Assembly (NCBI RefSeq): GCF_001517665.2 | Contig: NZ_LN999806.1 | Span: 116,851 to 180,850, forward strand | Reading direction: 5' to 3' | DNA from: Peptoniphilus phoceensis | Lineage (GTDB): Bacteria > Bacillota > Clostridia > Tissierellales > Peptoniphilaceae | Length of the DNA stretch: 64,000 nucleotides | In this document: positions 17,632 through 28,066 of the stretch, one piece after another | Layout of the letters: each line of letters starts with the position of its first letter | Numbering within the stretch: position 1 is the stretch's first letter | The notes under the pieces: model-generated | What the model saw: the letters and a program-made list of their open reading frames with translations, nothing else | Database searches by the model: none | Told to the model about the DNA's origin: nothing | Program-made: the position numbers and the translations under genes

Positions 17632-19230
17632 TTAATTTGCAAGCTTGCTGGCATTAGAAATGTAAGATGAAATTCTTTCCATGGCTGCCAAAGTTTTTTC
17701 ATAAAGAAGTCCAGATTCTGGATTACAAATTTTTTCTCTCATTCTAAGCATGTGGTTGTTTCTAAAGTTAGATGCTTCTTTTTGGACAAGTTCATTAGAT
17801 TCACGCATAAAGGTAATTCTTTCGTCCTTATCTAATTTGTCAATAGCAGAGTGGAACATCTTCTCAATGATTGAATTAATTTCTCTTAATTCTTCAAAAG
17901 TCATGTCTGTAAATTCAAGTTTTTCATCATATTTTAGTTTTGCAACTTCGGCAATATTTTTGGAGTGATCCCCAATTCTTTCCATATCTCTTGAAATTCT
18001 AAGATAATTTGCAAAGTTTGCAGAAGTTTTTTCATTCATAGAAAGACCTAAGGAGTCAATTATAAAGGCTGAAATTTGTTTGTTTAAGTAATTTATTACT
18101 CCTTCTCTTCTAAAGATTTCATCGTATTTTTCCTCATCAAATTCGCTTAATAAGCTAACTGAAGATTCGTAGTTCATAGTAACAATATCTAATAGTCTTC
18201 TGATTTCTGCCTTTACATCTGTAAAAGTTGCCGGTGCATCCTTTACAACGTTTAAGTTTATATATTGTAAAGACATTTCTTCTTGTTCCTTGTCAATACC
18301 AGGGATAATCTTGAAGGATAAGTCCGCAAGTTTTTTGGAGAAAGGAATTAATAAAATTGTAGTTGCAATGTTAAAAGTAGTGTGCAAGTTAGCAATTTCT
18401 GCTGCTGGCAAATCTCTTGAAAAACCCTTTATTATTTCGTCTATAGGCACAAATAGTGAAATAGTTACGAAAATAATTGTTCCTATGATATTGAATAGAA
18501 CGTGAACTAAAGCAGTTCTTCTGGCATTTTTGGAAGATCCAACAGATGATAAAACTGAAGTGACACAAGTACCAATGTTAAATCCTAGAATAATATACAT
18601 TGCTGAATGTAGTGTTATAACTCCTTGATTTGAAATGGCTTGCAAGATACCAAGAGAAGCTGAAGATGATTGCAACAAAGCTGTTATGGCAGTACCTGCT
18701 ATTACTCCTAAAAATGGATTGTCAAACTTAGTCATCAAAGTTACAAATCCAGGATAGTCTCTTAGTGGTGCCATAGAGTCACTCATAAATTGCATACCCA
18801 TAAATAAGAAACCAAGTCCTATTATGGATTGACCTACATATCTTTTCCTCTTGTTTTTGGAGAAGGTATTTAGCAAGAATCCTACAAAGGCAATTATAGG
18901 TGCTAAAGTAGAAATGTTTAGGGCAACTAATTGACCAGTGATTGTTGTACCAATATTGGCGCCCATAATAATTCCAACAGACTGATAAATAGTCATAAGT
19001 CCTGCATTTACAAAACCAACAACCATTACTGTAGTCGCTGAAGATGATTGGATAATTGCAGTTACACCAGCACCTACAAGTATTGCCTTAAAAAAGTTCG
19101 ATGTCATCTTTTCTATGATAACTCGAAGCTTATCACCTGCGACTAATTCGAGGCCTGTACTCATCATTTCCATTCCATAGAGGAAAAGAGCAAGTCCTCC
19201 CAATAGTTCAATAAAATAATTAATTGACAT
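17632..19230 (-). CDS. Na/Pi cotransporter family protein with PhoU-like tail
   Basis: The product has 532 residues. The N-terminal 300 residues hold paired QSSSATTVMVVGF and LLQSSSASLGIL repeats, the signature of NptA/YjbB sodium-phosphate transporters. The C-terminal 200 residues are helical and PhoU-like (YLRISRDMERIGDHSKNIAE). It likely moves phosphate, in either direction, with sodium. The ATG at 19230 is preferred because GGGAGG lies just upstream; the frame extends 10 codons further, across that site. Confidence 0.92.
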   Translation of the reverse strand: MSINYFIELLGGLALFLYGMEMMSTGLELVAGDKLRVIIEKMTSNFFKAILVGAGVTAIIQSSSATTVMVVGFVNAGLMTIYQSVGIIMGANIGTTITGQLVALNISTLAPIIAFVGFLLNTFSKNKRKRYVGQSIIGLGFLFMGMQFMSDSMAPLRDYPGFVTLMTKFDNPFLGVIAGTAITALLQSSSASLGILQAISNQGVITLHSAMYIILGFNIGTCVTSVLSSVGSSKNARRTALVHVLFNIIGTIIFVTISLFVPIDEIIKGFSRDLPAAEIANLHTTFNIATTILLIPFSKKLADLSFKIIPGIDKEQEEMSLQYINLNVVKDAPATFTDVKAEIRRLLDIVTMNYESSVSLLSEFDEEKYDEIFRREGVINYLNKQISAFIIDSLGLSMNEKTSANFANYLRISRDMERIGDHSKNIAEVAKLKYDEKLEFTDMTFEELREINSIIEKMFHSAIDKLDKDERITFMRESNELVQKEASNFRNNHMLRMREKICNPESGLLYEKTLAAMERISSYISNASKLAN

Positions 19231-19406
19231 ATGTCCTCCCAAATTGTTTTTCAATTTCATCTTACAATATATTTATCTTTTTTTAAAGTAAAAGTAAAAA
19301 TTTTGTAAAGAAATAGTAAAAATTTTCAAAAAAATAGACGGCTATAACTTGCTATAAGTTGAACATAAAAAACTTATAAATTCTTATTAACCATCTAAAC
19401 TTTATT

Positions 19407-20606
19407 TTATTTTAATTTGGAAACACTTAAATAAAATGGAATTGCAAGCACTTGAGCTAAGATAGAAATCCCTATCATAAGTGGAATGGAAACTGAATAC
19501 AAAACTCCAAGTAACCAAGAACCCAAAAACCAAAAAATACCAAAAGAACATTCAAAAATACCATAACCACTTGCCCTATTTTTCTTGGGAACCATAGAAG
19601 TTACTGCAGCTTTTAAAATAGATTCTTGTGCACCCATTCCAATTCCCCAAAGGACTAGACCAAACAAAATTGCCCCTTCACTTTTAAACCCAAAGATTAA
19701 AAGCGAAAAGGGAGCAGATATTAAGGTTGAGATTACAAGAGCTTTTACGCCTTTTTTGTCGTAAATATGACCAAAAATAAGAGCAGCTATTGCATCGACA
19801 AGCATTGCCCCTGCATATAAAAGTGGCAATGTTTCTTCGCTTATGAGAGAAAGACCTGCAAGAGATTTTGAAATGTGCATAATTATAAGAGCGTAATCCA
19901 TAAATCCAAAGGCAAAAAGGGAAATTCCAACTATATAATAGACAAAGGATTTTTTCATTACAAAAGCGTCTTCTTTTTTTGACTCTGGTTCAAAAGATTC
20001 TGGATTTGGAAATTTATTTTTAGTAAAAAGCAAAAGTAGAATAGTTATAAATCCAGGAATTGCCAAAAAAGCAAAACAAGTTCTGTAGATTTCAAAAGTA
20101 GATCCTTCAGTTTTAAATAACATCACAAGATAAAGAAAAAATGGACCTAGAAAGGCGCCAATTTGATCTAACATCTCTTGAATGCCAAAGGATTTTCCAA
20201 CTCCTTCCTGACTTGCAGCAAAGGACATTATTGTATCCTTGGCAGGTTTTTTTATTGCCTTTCCCATTCTTTGGATAACCAATAAAATTGATGCAGCAAT
20301 CCAACCCTTATCACCAACTAGGGCAAGTGCTGGCACGGCTAAAATATCAAGTATATAGCCAAAAATTACCATGGGCCAATATTTTTTAGTCTTGTCAGTA
20401 ATTTTTCCAAAGACATATCTCATAGAATAACCCACAAGTTCGCCAAGACCAGATATAAAACCAATTGTCCCAGCTGATGCACCAAGCATCGCCAAATAAG
20501 CACCTCTAATGCTCGATGCACCTTCATGGGTCATGTCTGAAAAAAGACTGACAATTCCAAATAATATAATAAATAACATAGCTCTAGAGAATTTTTTATC
20601 CTTCAA
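19407..20606 (-). CDS. MFS transporter
   Basis: This 399-residue protein has about 12 hydrophobic segments and the MFS loop-2 region (YVFGKITDKTKKYWP). The N-terminal SLFSDMTHEGASSIRGAY block is shared by a group of uncharacterised MFS proteins. The substrate is unknown. It starts with TTG at 20606, behind GGAGGG at 7 bases; no ATG is near. Confidence 0.85.
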   Translation of the reverse strand: MKDKKFSRAMLFIILFGIVSLFSDMTHEGASSIRGAYLAMLGASAGTIGFISGLGELVGYSMRYVFGKITDKTKKYWPMVIFGYILDILAVPALALVGDKGWIAASILLVIQRMGKAIKKPAKDTIMSFAASQEGVGKSFGIQEMLDQIGAFLGPFFLYLVMLFKTEGSTFEIYRTCFAFLAIPGFITILLLLFTKNKFPNPESFEPESKKEDAFVMKKSFVYYIVGISLFAFGFMDYALIIMHISKSLAGLSLISEETLPLLYAGAMLVDAIAALIFGHIYDKKGVKALVISTLISAPFSLLIFGFKSEGAILFGLVLWGIGMGAQESILKAAVTSMVPKKNRASGYGIFECSFGIFWFLGSWLLGVLYSVSIPLMIGISILAQVLAIPFYLSVSKLK

Positions 20607-20700
20607 CTATATTCCCTCCAAAAAACTTAGTTTTTTTATTATAGCATTGTTAATTAATAATATTGTAAAATCTTAATAAATTTTTGAAAATTCTAAATAT

Positions 20701-20973
20701 TTATTTTCTCTTAAAAAGAGTTATTCCATTAATAATTATTGAAGCAAGGGTGCAAATAAAAAGAGTCTTTGATATAGTTGGTATGACATCCTGAGCTCCA
20801 GAAAAGTCTCCTTTTGCAAGAAATTCTGCTCCCATATTGTAAAATGCAAAAATAGTTAAACTTGTAAATGCCATGCTGAGAAATCTGTATTTTGTTGGAT
20901 CCTTTCCATATAACCAAGCTATTACATTTGCTGCAGCAAAAAATATTGCCAATATTCCAAGAATAAATCCCAT
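20701..20973 (-). CDS. Small membrane protein of unknown function
   Basis: This 90-residue protein has three hydrophobic segments (FILGILAIFFAAANVIAWLYG, FLSMAFTSLTIFAFYNMG, LFICTLASIIINGITLF). An AGGAGG site precedes the ATG. It is divergent from the LTA-synthase-like gene and upstream of the MFS gene on the same strand; no function can be assigned. Confidence 0.7.
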   Translation of the reverse strand: MGFILGILAIFFAAANVIAWLYGKDPTKYRFLSMAFTSLTIFAFYNMGAEFLAKGDFSGAQDVIPTISKTLFICTLASIIINGITLFKRK

Positions 20974-21112
20974 ATATTTCCTCCTTTATTAGCCCTAGGT
21001 ATTTTTATAAGCTATACTTTGTTAAAGTGTACCCTATTCAAAAAATTATAATTAGATTCTTCTTACTTATTTTGATATTATCTTAATATAAAAATTTTTA
21101 AGAGGTGATTTT

Positions 21113-22894
21113 ATGAAAAATAATTTAAAAAATATACTCATAGATTTATTTTTAATATCTCTTATGTCAATTTTCACAGTCTTTATTTCTTTTTTATTTA
21201 CAAATCAAGAAATAAGTAAAAATTTGTTTTTCCTTTACATAAAAAATACAAATGTGGTAGCATTAAATTTTTTGCCAATTTTTATTTTAAATTTAGTCCT
21301 ATATTTTGCTTCAGGGAGAATTTTTTTAACAGCTGTATTTAATTTTGTAATTTTCATTTCTATGGGACTTGCAAATATTTCAAAGCTCCACTACAGGTAT
21401 GAAAATATCCGCTTTTCCGACTTAAAACTTTTTGGAGAAGCAATGACAATGCTAAAGGACGACTATTCCATTATTCTTCCAAGATTTTTTGGACTTATAA
21501 TTATTTCCTCTCTAGCTCTTATTGTTTTCTTCTTTATCTTTAGAAAATATAAAATGCCCAAAAAGTTTAGACTTGTGGGACTTCTATTTTCTATAATAAT
21601 TTTATTTGCTTCCAAAAATATTCTTTTATCTCAAAAAATTTATGCAGACAACAAGGTCTATGGTTTTAATGATTTTGTAGAAGTTGAACAAGAAAAAGCT
21701 CGCGGCATGGTCTATGCTTTTGTCCACTCTTTAAATGAAATTATAACCACAAAGCCTGATGGTTACGATGAAAAGTCCACAAGAGAAGTTTGGACATCTT
21801 ATGATGATTTAGACATCCCAAGTGATGAAAAAATAAATATAATTGGCATTATGCTAGAGTCTTATAGCGATTTTTCTGACTATAATATTGATTTTTCAAA
21901 AGACCCTTATAAAAGTTTTAGGGAAATAAAAGAAAACAGCATCCAGGGCAGACTAATAAACAACATGTTTGGAGGAGGAACTGCCTTTGTTGAAAGATCT
22001 TTTTTATTAGGTTCTTCCTATTATTCAAGATACTATAGACCAGTAAACTCCTATGTTTGGTATCTCAAAAGTCAAGGCTACAAGACCATGGCAATGCATC
22101 CTCACAACGGAGGTTTTTATAACAGGAGAAATGTAAATCCAAAATTAGGTTTTGATGATTTCTTGTATATGGAAAATTATTTCAAAGATTATGAAAAAGG
22201 TGGCAAGCACTTCACAGATGAAAATTTGCGAGAACACATAATAAAAGATTATAAAAAACAGACTCAAGATGGAAGCCCCTATTTTTCCTTTACAGTTACT
22301 ATGCAAAATCATGGACCCTATGAAAGTTCAAAAAGCAGCGAAGAATATATTCCAAAAGAAAATTTTTCCACAGAAGAAAGCTACAATATTGTAAATAACT
22401 ATTTCACTGGCATAAAATCTAGTGGAGATTCTTTAAAAAAATTGTTGGACGATGTAAATGACTTTGAAAGTCCAACTCTTGTAATAGTTTTTGGGGATCA
22501 CAAACCCTTCCTTGGTCAAGATGATATTGGTTATAAGGATCTTGGAATAGATATATCTGCTGACAAAAAAGAGAGTTATTTAAATAGATGCAGCACACCT
22601 TATATATTGTGGGCAAATGAATCTTTAAAAAAATCTCTTAACAAAGATTTCGTGGGAGAAGGTCCTGAAATTTCGTCACAATTCTTGATGAATTATGCCT
22701 TTAAAGAACTTGGCTGGACTGGTCCAAAATATATGCAAATTATCCAAAAAGAACTTCCTGGTTTAAGTGTTTTCAATGACAATATCTTAAAATACGAGGA
22801 CCTATATTACGATTCAGAAAGTGAAAAATTTAAAGAGATACAGAGATTTATAAAATCTATAGATTATTTTGCCAATAAAAACTTTTACTATTAA
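21113..22894 (+). CDS. LtaS-like phosphoglycerol transferase (sulfatase family)
   Basis: This 593-residue protein has five N-terminal membrane segments and an extracellular sulfatase-fold domain. Key blocks are IMLESYSDF (metal-binding Glu), FGGGTAFVERSFLLGSS (Thr nucleophile), MAMHPHNGGFYNRR and VFGDHKPFLG (Asp-His metal ligands). Enzymes of this group polymerise glycerol phosphate from phosphatidylglycerol or decorate glycans with it. GAGGTGA precedes the ATG. Its exact product, lipoteichoic acid or another glycerol-phosphate polymer, cannot be told. Confidence 0.9.
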   Translation: MKNNLKNILIDLFLISLMSIFTVFISFLFTNQEISKNLFFLYIKNTNVVALNFLPIFILNLVLYFASGRIFLTAVFNFVIFISMGLANISKLHYRYENIRFSDLKLFGEAMTMLKDDYSIILPRFFGLIIISSLALIVFFFIFRKYKMPKKFRLVGLLFSIIILFASKNILLSQKIYADNKVYGFNDFVEVEQEKARGMVYAFVHSLNEIITTKPDGYDEKSTREVWTSYDDLDIPSDEKINIIGIMLESYSDFSDYNIDFSKDPYKSFREIKENSIQGRLINNMFGGGTAFVERSFLLGSSYYSRYYRPVNSYVWYLKSQGYKTMAMHPHNGGFYNRRNVNPKLGFDDFLYMENYFKDYEKGGKHFTDENLREHIIKDYKKQTQDGSPYFSFTVTMQNHGPYESSKSSEEYIPKENFSTEESYNIVNNYFTGIKSSGDSLKKLLDDVNDFESPTLVIVFGDHKPFLGQDDIGYKDLGIDISADKKESYLNRCSTPYILWANESLKKSLNKDFVGEGPEISSQFLMNYAFKELGWTGPKYMQIIQKELPGLSVFNDNILKYEDLYYDSESEKFKEIQRFIKSIDYFANKNFYY

Positions 22895-22905
22895 ATTTTT
22901 AAAAG

Positions 22906-22937
22906 AGTGCAGATGTAAATTTTTCTGCACTTTTTAT
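22906..22937 (+). terminator. Terminator after the LtaS-like gene
   Basis: AGTGCAGA (22906-22913) pairs with TCTGCACT (22924-22931), followed by a T run. Confidence 0.88.
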
Positions 22938-22966
22938 TTTTCCCAATAAAAAATCAGTGACTTCCA

Positions 22967-23833
22967 TCACTGACTCTTTATTTTTTCAAAAGTCCTTCCG
23001 CCATCTCTTGAAATGTAGTTGGTCTTATTGTTGTTTATATCCTCAAAATCCAAATGTATGACGCCATCTTCATCCATCCTTCCAGAAACTTTTGGGCTAG
23101 TTTCTTCGAGTTCAGATATAAATTTTATCTTGTCTCCAGAAATTTTTACAAAAAACCAGCGTGACCTTGCCATAGCTCTATCAACTTCCAAGAGAGCAAA
23201 GTCAGAATTTTCTATTTTTATGGCGTCTTCTTTTTTAAAATCTTTTAAAATTTCATCTTTATTCTCTATTTTCTTAATTTCTTCTTTTTCTGACAGGTTT
23301 TTATCCTCATCTTCATTTGTGAATTTTTCTGACTCTTCATTTCTTTCAATCAAAATTTTTAAAATTTCTCTTGTGTCTTGGTCCTCAATCTTATTTAAAT
23401 CAACAAAGGTATTTTCAATTTCATCTTCACTTAACTTTTCCATGTTTATAAAATTTTTTCTGTAGACTTCATAAATTGGATCCATCCAGCCCACATTTAA
23501 AACATAATATTTATCCCCATCATAGATTAGATTTCGGTCTTCCTTCCCAGAAAAGACAGATGCCAAAAATAAATAAAATATGAATAAGAGCAAAATTCCT
23601 GTTAAAACTATTCCTACAAAAATTTTAAAATATTTATTAAAATCAAAATTCAAAATTTTGCAAATAGAGAAAATTTGTAAGCCTAAAAATAATAAAAAGT
23701 TAAGACCAAGTATAATATTATTAATTATTGGAATAAATTCAATTTTTGTAACAAGAAATAAAAATCCCAAAGAAATTACAAAGGACAAAAGATAAAGTAA
23801 AATGTATAATATTTTTTTGCTCTTTAACTTCAT
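22967..23833 (-). CDS. Membrane protein with charged soluble tail, unknown function
   Basis: The 288-residue protein has three N-terminal hydrophobic segments (residues about 8-27, 32-55, 68-95), then an acidic linker rich in Glu, Asp and Lys (about 165-200). A C-terminal part ends in the repeated-strand-like stretch FISELEETSPKVSGRMDEDG. A GGAGG site precedes the ATG. I do not recognise it. It appears to be a single-gene unit. Confidence 0.65.
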   Translation of the reverse strand: MKLKSKKILYILLYLLSFVISLGFLFLVTKIEFIPIINNIILGLNFLLFLGLQIFSICKILNFDFNKYFKIFVGIVLTGILLLFIFYLFLASVFSGKEDRNLIYDGDKYYVLNVGWMDPIYEVYRKNFINMEKLSEDEIENTFVDLNKIEDQDTREILKILIERNEESEKFTNEDEDKNLSEKEEIKKIENKDEILKDFKKEDAIKIENSDFALLEVDRAMARSRWFFVKISGDKIKFISELEETSPKVSGRMDEDGVIHLDFEDINNNKTNYISRDGGRTFEKIKSQ

Positions 23834-23905
23834 AATTCCTCCAATTTAATTTGAATTTTTATGAAATTATGTAAAAAAATTAGGAGAACTTGTCCCCTAA
23901 TAATC

Positions 23906-24388
23906 TTACATATTATCTTTTACACCAACAGCAACCATCTTTGCCTTAGCACGAACTTCGCCTGCAGCTTCCATAAGCATGTTTACAATTACTTTTCTCT
24001 CACCAATTTCTTCAGCAGTGGCAGTAACTGTTATTTCTTCATCCATTGGAGTTGGCTTTTTGAAGTCAACTTCAAGCCTTGCTGTTATAAATCTTCCAAT
24101 AACTGTATCTTCAGTGAGTTCAAGTCCCTTGTCATGATGTTTAAACCAAGCAGCTGAAGCAGTTCCATGGCAGTCAAAAATCATGGCAATCATTCCACCA
24201 AAAAGATTTGCTGGAACTCCTCCAGTGTACATTTTATCAGGCACTATTTTTGCAATACATTCACTTCCATCTTCTGATGGATAAGATTTTAAGTGCATAC
24301 CTTCATCATTCTTTGGTCCACAACCCCAACAGTATTGAAATCTTTCTCCATAAGTTTCTTGAATGGCAATTTTTTTATTTTCTGACAT
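23906..24388 (-). CDS. Hotdog-fold thioesterase, PaaI/4HBT type
   Basis: This protein (about 160 residues) has FQYCWGCGPKNDEGMHLKSY and NLFGGMIAMIFDCHGTASAA, the signature region of 4HBT/PaaI thioesterases, and a RLEVDFKKPTPM strand. It likely hydrolyses an acyl-CoA or acyl-ACP of unknown identity. The ATG at 24388, 5 bases after GGGGG, is chosen over the longer frame. Confidence 0.82.
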   Translation of the reverse strand: MSENKKIAIQETYGERFQYCWGCGPKNDEGMHLKSYPSEDGSECIAKIVPDKMYTGGVPANLFGGMIAMIFDCHGTASAAWFKHHDKGLELTEDTVIGRFITARLEVDFKKPTPMDEEITVTATAEEIGERKVIVNMLMEAAGEVRAKAKMVAVGVKDNM

Positions 24389-25018
24389 ATTATCCCCCTT
24401 GTAAATCACATTTATAGAAATATTTTACCATAATTAGTTTTAATTTTCCTTTTTCTATTAACTTTTAAATTTTTTAACTCATAAACAAGCATATTTTCTT
24501 ATATTTATGAATCAATATTTTTGTCGTCAATATAATTTATCACAAAAGAATTTTGTCAAAAATTTTCCCAAATCAGCTTATTTTTTAATTAGTCCCTTTC
24601 TCAATTTTATTCAAAAATTTCAACCCCAAAAAAGTACAATGTTAATCAATTTGAAAACCACTGTTTTAACAGCTTTACTTGAGTCTGTAAATATACAAAA
24701 TAGATACATTTATTAGTTTTATTAAATATATCTATTTTGTATAACATTTTATAATTGTATTTAATAGGTATTAATTGTTCAAAAATGTATTTATATAGTA
24801 CATAAATTCTAAGATTTTAATCTCTTGATAATCTGTATTTTTACTGCTATACTTGAATTATAAAAGAAATAGTTTTTATGAATTAATACAGTTTTTTAAA
24901 AAAATATTTAAATCAGTTTAAATAGACCATTCTTTGGTATGTATGATATATTTTCAATTGTATCATAGAGGTGTACTATTTATAAATCTGCAAAATATTT
25001 TTTATCAGGAGATAAATT
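24389..25018. other. Long AT-rich non-coding gap
   Basis: These 630 bases contain only short unconvincing ORFs. The only clear structure is the perfect 15-bp inverted repeat at 24692-24743. The rest must hold the promoters of the thioesterase (minus) and the CAP gene (plus). The CAP gene is far from any upstream gene, suggesting a long leader or lost DNA. Confidence 0.5.
24692..24743. repeat. Perfect 15-bp inverted repeat in the gap upstream of the CAP gene
   Basis: TATACAAAATAGATA (24692-24706) is exactly complementary to TATCTATTTTGTATA (24729-24743), with a 22-base spacer. It is AT-rich and lacks a GC clamp or T run, so it is not a standard terminator. A pair of operator half-sites or a remnant of an inserted element is possible. 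Confidence 0.6.
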
Positions 25019-25636
25019 ATGAAAAAGTTCAATTTATTTAATACAAAATTTAATTTTAAAAAAATAATAGCAGCATCATTACTTCTTGTAAGTTTAGTGC
25101 CTACTACAGTTTTAGCAGCAGGAAAAACTTCTACAAATACAGCACCAAAAAATATTTCCACTAATATTCTTGTAAAAGCCCAAGCTCAAACTACAGCAAA
25201 TCCTACATTAGTTGAAAATCCAGAGTCCAAAATTAAAGTTGGATCTATTGGAAATTCAAACTTATTTGTAAAAAAGTTAAATAACTACAGAACTGCTAAT
25301 TCCTTAGCTCAAATTAAGGAAGACAAAAAATTAAATGAATTGGCACTTTTAAGAGCTAATGAAGAATTAGAGCAATATATAAATACTGGAGATGGCGATC
25401 ATGAAAGTCCTGGCGGCTACAACAAGAATTTAGGAGAAAACTTGGCACTTTCTTATTACACTCTTGCTTACAAAAATAGCGATATAAACGAAGAATGTTT
25501 ATCAAGGTGGATTAAATCTCCTGGTCACAATCAAAATCTGCTTTTTAAATCTGCTAAAAAATGTGGATTTGCTTCTGTAAGAAAAGTTGTCGATAATCAA
25601 GTTTATGAAGCTTCAATTTACCTTTTTGGCATATAA
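25019..25636 (+). CDS. Secreted CAP-domain (SCP/PR1, YkwD-like) protein
   Basis: This 205-residue protein has a signal peptide (KKIIAASLLLVSLVPTTVLAA, cleavage near residue 40) and a linker rich in Thr, Ala and Asn. A CAP domain runs from about residue 85: LNNYRTANSLAQIKEDKKLN, HESPGGYNKNLGENLA and SRWIKSPGHNQNLL. Bacterial CAP proteins are secreted and often cell-wall associated; their function is largely unknown. AGGAGA precedes the ATG. Confidence 0.88.
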   Translation: MKKFNLFNTKFNFKKIIAASLLLVSLVPTTVLAAGKTSTNTAPKNISTNILVKAQAQTTANPTLVENPESKIKVGSIGNSNLFVKKLNNYRTANSLAQIKEDKKLNELALLRANEELEQYINTGDGDHESPGGYNKNLGENLALSYYTLAYKNSDINEECLSRWIKSPGHNQNLLFKSAKKCGFASVRKVVDNQVYEASIYLFGI

Positions 25637-25667
25637 AATAAATTTAAATAAAATTCTAGATTAAAAA

Positions 25668-25691
25668 ATGGAGCACAGGCTCCATTTTTTT
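25668..25691. terminator. Bidirectional terminator
   Basis: ATGGAGC (25668-25674) pairs with GCTCCAT (25679-25685), with A and T runs on either side. It serves the CAP gene and the convergent ABC importer. Confidence 0.88.
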
Positions 25692-25719
25692 TGTAACAAT
25701 TTTTAAAATTTAATGATTT

Positions 25720-27237
25720 TTATTTTTCTATTAATCCTTCTTTTATCAAGTAATCTCTCGCAACATCCTTTGCTGGTCTTCCCTTGACGTCTACCTCATA
25801 ATTCATCTCTGCCATTTCCTTTGAAGTTATTTTTCCAGATAATTTTCCCAAAGCTTTTTCCAGTTCCGGATATTTATCTAAAGTTTCACTTCTAAGAAGT
25901 GGTCCTGCTTGATATGGTGGGAATAATTTTTTATCGTCTTCTAAAAGTTTAAGTTTATTTGTAATTATTTGACTGTCTGTTGAATATACATCAGTGACAT
26001 CAATGGATTTATTTGAAATAGCAGTGTATCTAAGTGCCGGTTCCATTGTCTTTACGTCAAAATTAAGATCATATAAACTCTTTAGTCCCTTGTTTCCATC
26101 TTCTCTATCATTAAATTCTAGAGTAAATCCTGCAACCATTGATTTTTCTAATTTTTTCAAATCAGAAATTTTTTCCAAATTATTTTCCTTTGCAAAATCT
26201 TCTCTAACAGCTAGAGCATAGGTATTTTGAAATTCACTTGGATTTAAATAAACTAAATGATCTTGTTTTAAAATTTCATCTCTAGCAACTTTATAATACT
26301 CTTCTGCATCTTTTTCTATTTCTCCTGGGTCATTTTCCAAAAGTGTAGAAGTAACAGTCCCTGTAAATTCTGGATAAATATCAATGCTGCCAGACTTTAG
26401 AGCTTCATACAAAAAACTTGTCTTCCCAAAGTTTGGCTTTACTTCAGCCTTTATATCAGTTTCATTTTCAATTAATTCCTTATACATATTTATTAAAATT
26501 TCCGGTTCAGCACCAAGTTTTCCTGCAATCACAAGGGGTTTTTTATTATTTACTCCAAAGGGAACAAAACTAAGAGCCAAGAGAACTAATGCCATGATAA
26601 AAGAAATTAAAATTGTTTTTAATTTTTTATTTTGTAAAAATTTAATTAAAGCACCAAATAAAACTGCAAGAATGGCAGAAGAAATTGCTCCAATTAATAT
26701 TAAAGAAGAATTGTTTCTATCAATCCCCAAAAGAATAAAAGATCCAAGACCTCCTGCACCCACAAGGGCAGCAAGAGTAGCTGTTCCTATAATCATAATA
26801 CTTGAAGTTCTGACTCCAGACATTATAATTGGCATGGCAAGGCTCAATCTATATTTCTTTAACTTTTCCCACTTAGTCATCCCAAAAGCTCTCGCTGCTT
26901 CTTCAAGAGATGGATCAATTTCAGAAAAACCTGTCACGGCTCCTTGATAAATTGGAAAAATCGCATAAATTACAAGGGCAGTAATTGCTGGAACTTTGCC
27001 TATCCCCATAAAAGGAATAAAAAGTCCCAAGAGAGCAAGTGATGGTATAGTTTGAAAAATTCCAGTAACTTGAAGGACTCCTTCATTTATTCTTTTGCGA
27101 TTAGACAAAAATATGGCAAGTGGTATTGCTATTATAATTGCAATGACAAGGGACATAAGAGAAATTTGTAAGTGTTCAAGAAGAGCAGTGACCCACTGAC
27201 CTTTTCTCTCAGAAAAAGTTGCTATTAAACTATTCAT
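25720..27237 (-). CDS. ABC importer permease fused to substrate-binding domain (OpuC/EgtU type)
   Basis: The product has about 505 residues. Residues 1-215 form a permease with six hydrophobic segments and the EAA-like loop [20 protein letters not shown]. From about residue 230 an OpuAC/ProX-like binding domain follows ([46 protein letters not shown]). This one-chain layout is known for osmoprotectant importers and for the ergothioneine importer EgtU. The substrate may be glycine betaine, choline, carnitine or ergothioneine. The ATG at 27237 overlaps the ATPase stop (ATGAATAG), giving tight coupling. Confidence 0.88.
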   Translation of the reverse strand: MNSLIATFSERKGQWVTALLEHLQISLMSLVIAIIIAIPLAIFLSNRKRINEGVLQVTGIFQTIPSLALLGLFIPFMGIGKVPAITALVIYAIFPIYQGAVTGFSEIDPSLEEAARAFGMTKWEKLKKYRLSLAMPIIMSGVRTSSIMIIGTATLAALVGAGGLGSFILLGIDRNNSSLILIGAISSAILAVLFGALIKFLQNKKLKTILISFIMALVLLALSFVPFGVNNKKPLVIAGKLGAEPEILINMYKELIENETDIKAEVKPNFGKTSFLYEALKSGSIDIYPEFTGTVTSTLLENDPGEIEKDAEEYYKVARDEILKQDHLVYLNPSEFQNTYALAVREDFAKENNLEKISDLKKLEKSMVAGFTLEFNDREDGNKGLKSLYDLNFDVKTMEPALRYTAISNKSIDVTDVYSTDSQIITNKLKLLEDDKKLFPPYQAGPLLRSETLDKYPELEKALGKLSGKITSKEMAEMNYEVDVKGRPAKDVARDYLIKEGLIEK

Positions 27238-27970
27238 GAATTTCACCTTCCTCTTTAAAGAAGTTTGCCACAAAATCACTTGCAGGATTATTTACAATAT
27301 CATCAGGACTTCCAATTTGAACAATTTTTCCAACTCTCATAATGCAAATCCTATCAGCAAGTTTTATGGCCTCTCTCATATCGTGAGTTACAAAAACAGT
27401 TGTAATCTTGAAATCTCTGTGAAGTTTTTTCACCAAATCTTGGAGCTGAGACCTTGAAATTGGATCGAGAGCAGAAAAAGGCTCGTCCATTAATAGAACT
27501 TTCGGATTTGCAGCAATTGCCCTTAAAATTCCAATCCTTTGTTTTTCTCCACCAGATAAATCTTCTGGCAATCTATTTCTATAAACTTTTGGGTCAAGAT
27601 CAACTTGTTCAAGAAGACTGTCCACTTTTTTAGAAATTTCTTTTTTGCCCATTTTTTTCATTTCAGGAATAAGACCAATATTTTCAGCCACTGTGAGATT
27701 TGGAAATAGAGCAATTTCTTGCAAGACATAACCCATCTCAAGCCTCATGTCTCTTAGAGGATAATCTCTAATATTTTTCCCTTGAAAGAAAATATCTCCT
27801 TCACTCTGTTCAATTAATCTATTTATAAGTTTAAGTGTCGTTGTCTTCCCGCTGCCACTAGGACCAACTAGAACGAAAAATTCTCCCTCTTTAATTTCAA
27901 AATTTAAATCATCGAGGACCTTTTCCTTTCCGTCGTAAGACATAGAAACACTTTGGTATCTAATCATCAT
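27230..27970 (-). CDS. ABC importer ATPase (OpuCA/EgtV-like)
   Basis: This 246-residue ATPase has Walker [10 protein letters not shown] (residues 37-45), a Q-loop, signature LSGGEKQR (about 139) and Walker [13 protein letters not shown]. It has no C-terminal CBS domains, which osmosensing OpuA/OpuC ATPases usually have; this slightly favours a nutrient role over osmoregulation. AAAGGAG precedes the ATG. It is cotranscribed with the permease fusion. Confidence 0.92.
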   Translation of the reverse strand: MMIRYQSVSMSYDGKEKVLDDLNFEIKEGEFFVLVGPSGSGKTTTLKLINRLIEQSEGDIFFQGKNIRDYPLRDMRLEMGYVLQEIALFPNLTVAENIGLIPEMKKMGKKEISKKVDSLLEQVDLDPKVYRNRLPEDLSGGEKQRIGILRAIAANPKVLLMDEPFSALDPISRSQLQDLVKKLHRDFKITTVFVTHDMREAIKLADRICIMRVGKIVQIGSPDDIVNNPASDFVANFFKEEGEIHE

Positions 27971-28020
27971 TTTCTCCTTTGTTCCTAAAAATAGCTTACA
28001 AGAATAACTTACCCTTAGAC

Positions 28021-28066
28021 AAAAAAATAATTCATAAATCCCAGTTTTTGTGAGATCTATGAATTA
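28021..28066 (-). terminator. Terminator at the end of the prophage-remnant strip
   Basis: TAATTCATA (28028-28036) pairs with TATGAATTA (28058-28066); on the minus strand the stem is followed by a T run (28021-28027). Confidence 0.75.

Noticed and set aside
24507..24716. Plus-strand ORF of 69 codons in the gap before the CAP gene
   Set aside because: No ribosome binding site, odd composition, and it runs into the inverted repeat.
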